A stretch of 64,000 bases of DNA from Paraclostridium ghonii. GTDB lineage: Bacteria > Bacillota > Clostridia > Peptostreptococcales > Peptostreptococcaceae. The stretch is from assembly GCF_030815085.1 (NCBI RefSeq), contig NZ_JAUSWG010000016.1; one strand, given 5' to 3'. Positions 59,536-64,000 of this stretch are shown one piece after another (the stretch's first letter is position 1; the number at the start of each line of letters is the position of its first letter). The position numbers were made by a program, and so were the translations under genes. The notes beneath the pieces are model-generated. The model searched no databases. It saw only the letters and a list, made by a program, of their open reading frames with translations, and was not told the DNA's origin.

Positions 59536-60009
59536 ATGGAAATCAAGGTTAGGGAAGCAAATTTATCTGATTTAGATAATCTACTAGAGATGCTTAGAGA
59601 TTTAGGAATAGATCAATTAGGAAAAGATTATTTTTATAAAGGTAGTTTGGATTTTGACATTGATGAAAATTGTATTAAGAATTCTATAACAAGTAAAAAA
59701 TGCGGGCTATTTGTAGCTGAGTATTGTGGAAATGTTCAAGGCTTTATAGAAATGTATATAGATAACAATAACTTTAAATTTGAACATAATAATTATGCTT
59801 ATTTAGCAAATTTATATGTAAAACCAGAGAGTAGAAATAATAATGGCATATATTCAAGCACCCTATATAAAGCTGCTGAAAATTGGGCTGTTTCAAAAGA
59901 AAGAGATTTTGTAATAGCAGATACTTTTGCTCATAATGAAAAAGCAACTAGAATTTTTAAAAGATTTGGACTTTCAAAATACAAAACACTAATGGTTAGA
60001 GAGATTTAA
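59536..60009 (+). CDS. GNAT acetyltransferase in the Cys-rich peptide cluster
   Basis: 157 residues. NLYVKPESRNNNGIYSSTLYKAA is a degenerate acetyl-CoA loop (usual Q/RxxGxG/A reads RNNNGIYS) and DTFAHNEKATRIFKRFGLSKYKTLMVRE the typical end. 24 bases after the peptidase with RBS AAGGAGGAAA, so likely co-transcribed. Confidence 0.75.
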   Translation: MEIKVREANLSDLDNLLEMLRDLGIDQLGKDYFYKGSLDFDIDENCIKNSITSKKCGLFVAEYCGNVQGFIEMYIDNNNFKFEHNNYAYLANLYVKPESRNNNGIYSSTLYKAAENWAVSKERDFVIADTFAHNEKATRIFKRFGLSKYKTLMVREI

Positions 60010-60044
60010 AGTCAAATATTAAATATATCTGTTATAAACCTTTT

Positions 60045-60155
60045 AAAAGGTATAAGAAAAATTATTCATGAGACTTTAAATACTGAGGATTTTGAAAATA
60101 ATCAAATTTGTAGTAATGAAAATTTTCTAAAGTTTATACATAATAAGGAGATATA
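60045..60155 (+). pseudogene. Remnant of a second peptidase 3' end
   Basis: ATTATTCATGAGACTTTAAATACTGAGGATTTTGAAAATAAT matches 59394-59436 of the peptidase at about 90%, and AATTTTCTAAAGTTTATACATAATAA its end. It suggests that a peptidase-GNAT unit was duplicated and the first part of the second copy was lost. Confidence 0.7.
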
Positions 60156-60159
60156 AGTA

Positions 60160-60657
60160 GTGAGAGAAAAGATAAAAATACAACAAGCGAATATAGATGA
60201 TCTACATTTTTTACTTGATATTATATCTAAAATAGATAAAAAAAGAGACGATATGATAATTTATGATGATTTTAGATTATGGAATTCAAAAAATTCTTTA
60301 GAAGAAGTTTTAAACGGAAAAAATAAAAATGAAGCAATAATTGTGGCTAAGGATAATGAAAAAATAATAGGAATATTAAATTTACTATTTAGTCCTCCAG
60401 ATTATATTTTCTTTGTAGATAAATTTGCTTATATAAAGTATTTATATGTAGATCAACCTAAGTTAAAAACTTTAGAATATGTAGAGTATATTTCTAAAGA
60501 ATTATTTGATTATGCAATAAGTATATCAAAAACCAATGGGTTTAAGTATATATGTGGAGATGTACTAGCTGGAGAGAATGAATTAGAATATTTATTTAAA
60601 TCAAATGAGATGAAAGATTATAGAAGTAGATTATGTAAAAAATTAAATAAAATATAA
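60160..60657 (+). CDS. GNAT-like protein, second copy
   Basis: 165 residues from GTG 60160 (RBS AAGGAGATATAA). Related in layout to the gene at 59536 (IKIQQANIDDLHFLLDII; FAYIKYLYVDQPKLKTLEYVEYI; ICGDVLAGENELEYLF) but the acetyl-CoA loop is hardly recognisable, so activity is doubtful. Confidence 0.6.
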   Translation: MREKIKIQQANIDDLHFLLDIISKIDKKRDDMIIYDDFRLWNSKNSLEEVLNGKNKNEAIIVAKDNEKIIGILNLLFSPPDYIFFVDKFAYIKYLYVDQPKLKTLEYVEYISKELFDYAISISKTNGFKYICGDVLAGENELEYLFKSNEMKDYRSRLCKKLNKI

Positions 60658-60869
60658 TGTATAATTAAAGTTCTGTTAATTAGATATGATAAAAATGATT
60701 CTCGGAGAGTTTACTATGCCTAACGAAATTATAAAATTTTTAGGCTTAAAATACAATCAATTTTTTCTTGGTGAGAATATTTAATACCACAGACTTCTGC
60801 TGGTGTTAAATCACTTAGTAATGAATGCTTTTTAATGAAATTAGAGTAAAAATAAAAATGCTAATTAAG
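60658..60869. other. Intergenic stretch with a copied fragment
   Basis: 60775-60835 (ATACCACAGACTTCTGCTGGTGTTAAATCACTTAGTAATGAATG) resembles 57108-57155 before the degenerate precursor, so it is probably the edge of an old duplication. No gene seen. Confidence 0.4.
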
Positions 60870-61206
60870 CTATTTGAGCTTCCATGATGTTATAAACCTA
60901 GTTTCACAATCAATGCAAATCCAAAGGTAGTGTTTTTTACCATTTATTTTTACAACAGTTTCATCAGCATGCCATTCGTAAGAATCTCCTAGTTGGAGAT
61001 TTCGAGTAAGCTAATCGCTTATGGATTAAAAAGTATGTTGAAATTGCCCTTGTTGTACTATTAAGGGAATAATACAAATTTATAGCTAAAATAATGGTAT
61101 TTAGATTATATTTATGACCAGAAAATACAGCTTTACCATTAAGATTTTCAGATAATGGATTATATATAGGCCAACTTGTGTTTTTCCCGAAAAATTGCGT
61201 CACAAA
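60870..61206 (-). mobile_element. Broken IS6-like transposase
   Basis: From 61203 leftward: FSGHKYNLNTIILAINLYYSLNSTTRAIS; after a frameshift near 61005: SYEWHADETVVKINGKKHYLWICIDCETRFITSWKLK and a stop at 60870-60872. The HADETVV segment carries the first catalytic Asp of IS6-type DDE transposases. Both the frameshift and the early end make it inactive. Confidence 0.7.
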
Positions 61207-61428
61207 TACCTAAACCTAAGTCATACCAATATATTTAGAAACTTTAATTTGTAGTTATTTTAAAAGGTCAATAAAGTCTTAATATCTTAGACTTAGCTAA
61301 AATGTAGTAATTTATAGTCTAAAAACTCTTGAAATTTCTATTTTTAGACCTAAGTATAATTGATTTTAGGATAATTTAGACCTCTAAAATTCTATGTGAC
61401 GCATTTTTTCACGAAAAACACAAGTTGG
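61169..61428. repeat. 37-bp inverted repeat pair around about 185 bp
   Basis: AGGCCAACTTGTGTTTTTCCCGAAAA... at 61169-61205 and its inverted counterpart at 61392-61428, about 33 of 37 bases matching. The enclosed sequence has no ORF. Either two IS ends facing each other or a MITE-like element. Confidence 0.6.
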
Positions 61429-61571
61429 CCTATAATCATTTCTTTCAATTCTTTTAACATGCTCAATACTCCTAAATAGTTTTATTGTCATTAAATTATA
61501 AACTATTTATATATTTGAATATAGCAAAGCTAGGCTATCGACAATTTTAAAATAACCTTCTTAGAATAATT

Positions 61572-62240
61572 TTAATTGTTCACTTGTATATTCTTTTTTA
61601 TTACTTCATATATATTTCTTTGTTTTATGAAATTATACAGTTTAATAATTTCTATGTTTAGTTTATTTTTCGCTCTCATATATAGTCCATATCTCTTTAC
61701 AACTATAAACCCCTTTGGGTGTATGTGTGGTGTTAGTTTACCTATAAATTCTAAAATATTCATTGTTACACTTATCTTCTTTTTAGATTTCTTATTTTCG
61801 TACAAAATGTAACTAATTTCCCATCATAATTACTTATTCTATATTCAAGAATAGCTGGTCTTGCTAAATATCTTCCTATATACTTCGAGGCTTTCTTTAT
61901 ATTAGTCAAATCTCTTTCTGCATTCACATAAAATCCTTTTGCTATACGTTTTATATAATCTATTAACTAATCTTTTAGTTCTTATATCTAGAAATTTCTT
62001 TTTTATTATATCTAAAACTAATTTTGCCAAGATTTTCTCAAATATTTATAAGGGGTATGAGATACTTTTTTGAACCGCTTATTATTTTTATTTATATCAC
62101 CTTCAGTGAATAACGAATGTATATGAGTTACATTTGACATATTATCTACTTGCTTATTTGACCATTTTAAAGAATACATCCTCCCACATTTACCTCAAAA
62201 CTTACTTTCACATGTAAATCCATGAATATATTCTTCATGA
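61572..62240 (-). mobile_element. Decayed IS91-like (Y2) transposase
   Basis: Minus strand: MSNVTHIHSLFTEGDINK... near 62130, ERDLTNIKKASKYIGRYLARPAILEYRISNYDGKLVTF at about 61930-61810, and after a frameshift NILEFIGKLTPHIHPKGFIVVKRYGLYMR to 61572. KYIGRYLARPAI-ESRI-YDGK-VTF and EFIGRLxxHIPxKxFxxxRYYGLY are recognisable IS91/IS801 transposase segments. Several frameshifts and stops. Confidence 0.7.
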
Positions 62241-62264
62241 CACTCTATGCGTTTATTTTTAGTA

Positions 62265-62427
62265 TATAAAAAAAGAAGAAGTTTATAGAGTAAAATATTT
62301 TGATTATTATTTAGCAAGATTAAGATTATTTGAATATATGGAGTCTTGGTATAATAGAAAAAGAATTCATGGTAGTATAGGATTTATATCTCCAGATAAA
62401 TACGAAAAGTTATGTAGAGCTAGTTAA
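62265..62427 (+). mobile_element. IS3-family transposase C-terminal fragment
   Basis: KKEEVYRVKYFDYYLARLRLFEYMESWYNRKRIHGSIGFISPDKYEKL, ending at a stop near 62427. The E-x-W-YNxxRxHxSLGY-SPxxYE end is diagnostic of IS3 OrfB. Only the last 50 codons remain; upstream sequence belongs to the IS91-like remnant. Confidence 0.75.
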
Positions 62428-62490
62428 AAATTCGATTTTTTATGTCTACAATATATACATAAATCAAATGTTGTAATTCACACTGTTTTG

Positions 62491-62523
62491 TCCAAATTGC
62501 TACTGTTATAGCCTAGTATGTAG
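62491..62523 (+). promoter_or_regulatory. 33-bp shared block, copy B
   Basis: TCCAAATTGCTACTGTTATAGCCTAGTATGTAG, 94 bases before the first precursor of array B, after the IS3 fragment. Pairs with copy A at 55846. Confidence 0.5.
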
Positions 62524-62616
62524 GTTTATATTGAAAGACATAATAATTTTATTATAATTATAATAAATATATAAATAGGTTTTATAAATTAATTAACTAT
62601 AAGGAGAAAAATAGAG

Positions 62617-62748
62617 ATGAAGTTTGTAAAAAAACCAGCACAAAAATTTGTAGAAGGATATTGTTATGCACATCCAGATCCACTGTCACTTTGTTATCAT
62701 TGTAGTGGATATTGTAATCGTAACTCAGGATGTTTAGAGTATCTATAA
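62617..62748 (+). CDS. Cys-rich RiPP precursor B1 (43 aa)
   Basis: MKFVKKPAQKFVEGYCYAHP start; core CYHCSGYCNRNSGCLEYL. Five cysteines. RBS AAGGAGAAAAAT. Confidence 0.75.
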   Translation: MKFVKKPAQKFVEGYCYAHPDPLSLCYHCSGYCNRNSGCLEYL

Positions 62749-62806
62749 GAGTGGTGTTCATTATAACTATATTATAACTATCTTTAATACAAGGAGGAAG
62801 TAAATA

Positions 62807-62947
62807 ATGAAATTTATAAAAAGACCATTAACAAAATTTAACGAAGGGTATTGTTTTTGTTTTCAACAATGTACAAATCTCTGTTCACAATTTAATATTT
62901 GTGACCAAAATTCTGGGTGTGTGAACGCTTGTACAAATAATTTGTAA
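62807..62947 (+). CDS. Cys-rich RiPP precursor B2 (46 aa)
   Basis: MKFIKRPLTKFNEGYCFCFQ start, then QCTNLCSQFNICDQNSGC and CTNNL. RBS AAGGAGGAAGTAAATA, repeated for B3 and B4. Confidence 0.78.
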   Translation: MKFIKRPLTKFNEGYCFCFQQCTNLCSQFNICDQNSGCVNACTNNL

Positions 62948-62964
62948 AAAGGAGGAAGTAAATA

Positions 62965-63096
62965 ATGAAATTTATAAAAAAACCATTAACAAAATTTAAC
63001 GAAGGGTATTGTTTTTGTAATCAATGTACTAATAAGTGTGATAGTAACAGTGGATGTGTAACTCTTTGTATAGGCAATTGTTCAAATAATTTGTAA
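62965..63096 (+). CDS. Cys-rich RiPP precursor B3 (43 aa)
   Basis: MKFIKKPLTKFNEGYCFC start; core NQCTNKCDSNSGCVTLC and GNCSNNL. 17 bases after B2. Confidence 0.78.
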   Translation: MKFIKKPLTKFNEGYCFCNQCTNKCDSNSGCVTLCIGNCSNNL

Positions 63097-63113
63097 AAAG
63101 GAGGAAGTAAATA

Positions 63114-63230
63114 ATGAAATTTATAAAAAAACCATTAACAAAATTTAACGAAGGGTATTGTTTTTGTAGTCAATGTATTGGTAAGTGTGGTAGTAACAGT
63201 GGATGTGTAAAGTTTATACAAAATGTTTAA
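63114..63230 (+). CDS. Cys-rich RiPP precursor B4 (38 aa)
   Basis: Same leader as B3; core SQCIGKCGSNSGCVKFIQNV, with the C-terminal cysteines lost. 17 bases after B3. Confidence 0.75.
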   Translation: MKFIKKPLTKFNEGYCFCSQCIGKCGSNSGCVKFIQNV

Positions 63231-63342
63231 ACTATTATAGAAACCGAGATTAAAATGTAGTACGAAGTAAGTAGTAACATAATTTATACACCCATCATAA
63301 AAATTTGTATAATTTAAAGAATACTCTATGGAGGTAATTAAA

Positions 63343-63501
63343 ATGAGATATATTGTTGAATCCAAAAAAAATTATGATGTTGGATATTGCTATAGTTGTG
63401 GTTGGTTAGTTATAGCGCTTTATAGATGTACACCTCAATGTATGGTTTTTGATGAAAATGGTTGTGCTTCAGGTTATTGTACTGATTTTAGGTTTCATTA
63501 A
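63343..63501 (+). CDS. Cys-rich RiPP precursor B5, divergent (52 aa)
   Basis: MRYIVESKKNYDVGYCYSCG start (the VGYC form of the leader end); core WLVIALYRCTPQCMVF, ENGCASGYC. RBS TATGGAGGTAATTAAA. Different enough from B1-B4 to be an independent product. Confidence 0.75.
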   Translation: MRYIVESKKNYDVGYCYSCGWLVIALYRCTPQCMVFDENGCASGYCTDFRFH

Positions 63502-63563
63502 ATTTTATTATTATGATTTATAATAGAATTGTATAAATTTATTAATTAAAGGGGTTAGTTTAA

Positions 63564-63590
63564 ATGATTTACCGTTGTTTGTACTGGTAA
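63564..63590 (+). CDS. 8-codon frame MIYRCLYW between array B and maturase 2
   Basis: ATG 63564 follows AAAGGGGTTAGTTTAA. A very short Trp/Tyr/Cys peptide; could be a leader peptide, a truncated precursor or chance. Confidence 0.3.
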   Translation: MIYRCLYW

Positions 63591-63716
63591 TAATTAATAC
63601 TTACTTTAAAAATTAATTAGTAATTTATGATTTTAGCTTAGATTTACAATTAAAGAGTAAAATTTATAAATAAAGATATGACATAAAATATTATTTGTGA
63701 TAAGAAAGGTGCAACT

Positions 63717-64000
63717 ATGAAAAAATCTAAATATAATAAAATAATAAAATTAGAAAATGGAAAGACAATAGCTTTTAATAGTTTAACTTGTGCATTAGCA
63801 GAAGTGGATGAAGAATTTTTAAATGTATTAGAAAATATAGAAAATATAGACACAGATAATATAAGTGGAAAAATGAAAGAATTAGTTGATAATATGTCAG
63901 ATGGTAACTTTATACTTCAAGATGAAACAGATGAGTTGAAGTTAATAAAATATAGAAATTATAGTGGGAAATTTTCAAGTAACGGTTTAGGATTAGTTAT
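63717..64000 (+). CDS. Radical SAM/SPASM peptide maturase 2 (partial, runs off the window)
   Basis: The first 94 codons are nearly identical in DNA to maturase 1 (57546 onward; I noticed a single base change, GAGGTG to GAAGTG). RBS AAGAAAGGTG. The upstream 50 bases (AGATATGACATAAAATATTATTTG) are also conserved. The radical SAM cysteines lie beyond the window end. Confidence 0.85.
   Translation, partial: MKKSKYNKIIKLENGKTIAFNSLTCALAEVDEEFLNVLENIENIDTDNISGKMKELVDNMSDGNFILQDETDELKLIKYRNYSGKFSSNGLGLV

Noticed and set aside
60160..60657. Confident functional acetyltransferase
   Set aside because: The acetyl-CoA loop is hardly recognisable; listed with low confidence only.
61576..61812. 78-codon rightward open frame rich in Phe and Leu
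   Set aside because: It is the antisense of the IS91-like transposase segment FIGKLTPHIHPKGF..., which is clearly the real frame.
1..64000. CRISPR arrays, tRNA or rRNA genes
   Set aside because: No regularly spaced repeat-spacer pattern and no cloverleaf or rRNA-like GC-rich stretch was found on either strand; the repeated ATGACA and CGACA words are iterons, not CRISPR repeats.

Overview
This is a very AT-rich window (about 70% A+T or more by eye) with Firmicutes-type ribosome binding sites, T-box leaders and clostridial gene families. Two Rep_3-type initiator genes with iteron arrays, a ParA/DNA-binding pair, a serine recombinase and IS fragments make it most likely part of a large plasmid. 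The combination of a botulinum-neurotoxin-like toxin with a Cry-type toxin points to the Peptostreptococcaceae (Paraclostridium/Paeniclostridium), but the species is inference.

Layout. 0-8 kb: IS3 transposase tail, a secreted permuted-papain-like peptidase, a lipoprotein, YciI and HD proteins, a GNAT acetyltransferase, a candidate small toxic peptide, an ECF-like sigma factor with its DUF4179 partner, and a DUF3784 protein. 8-11 kb: two tandem, diverged replication modules (iterons plus rep). 11-34 kb: metabolic and accessory cargo: a Zn-binding HNH-like protein, GntR regulator with GH4 6-phospho-alpha-glucosidase, T-box-controlled brnQ, PadR pair, T-box-controlled archaeal-type AspRS, CPBP protease with a premature stop, PI-PLC, parvulin, small membrane proteins, AAA ATPase, Sua5-type enzyme, methyltransferase, GNAT and an ABC transporter. 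34-38 kb: maintenance block (DNA-binding protein, serine recombinase, Fic, ParA and a small partner).

38-48 kb is the most striking part. It holds a 3-domain Cry-like toxin gene, a BotR/TcdR/UviA-like sigma factor, and a botulinum-neurotoxin-like toxin encoded as two separate genes: a light-chain zinc protease and a translocation plus receptor-binding heavy chain. An N-acetylmuramoyl-L-alanine amidase and a UviB/BhlA holin-like protein follow. No NTNH, HA, OrfX or P47 gene is visible. I found the same promoter-like pattern, GGTTTACA, 15-16 bp, then YCTTTTT (GGTTAACA and CCTTTAT at the light chain), upstream of the Cry gene, the sigma gene, the light chain, the holin and the distant PI-PLC. 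This suggests one sigma-driven toxin/lysis regulon. A Shine-Dalgarno-like element sits at the predicted 5' end of the light-chain mRNA and resembles the mRNA-stabilising STAB-SD of cry3.

48-52 kb encodes two tandem leaderless bacteriocins of the aureocin A53/BHT-B type (too short for ordinary ORF calling), followed by an ABC transporter. An HTH-TPR regulator lies nearby. 53-64 kb carries an Agr-like two-component system and two arrays of Cys-rich peptide genes (leader MKFIK-P--KF-EGYC) with duplicated radical SAM/SPASM maturases, a small zinc peptidase and two acetyltransferases. The arrays are separated by decayed IS6-, IS91- and IS3-type elements. The second maturase runs off the end of the window.

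All family names are from recognition of motifs and remembered family sequences; no search was run.
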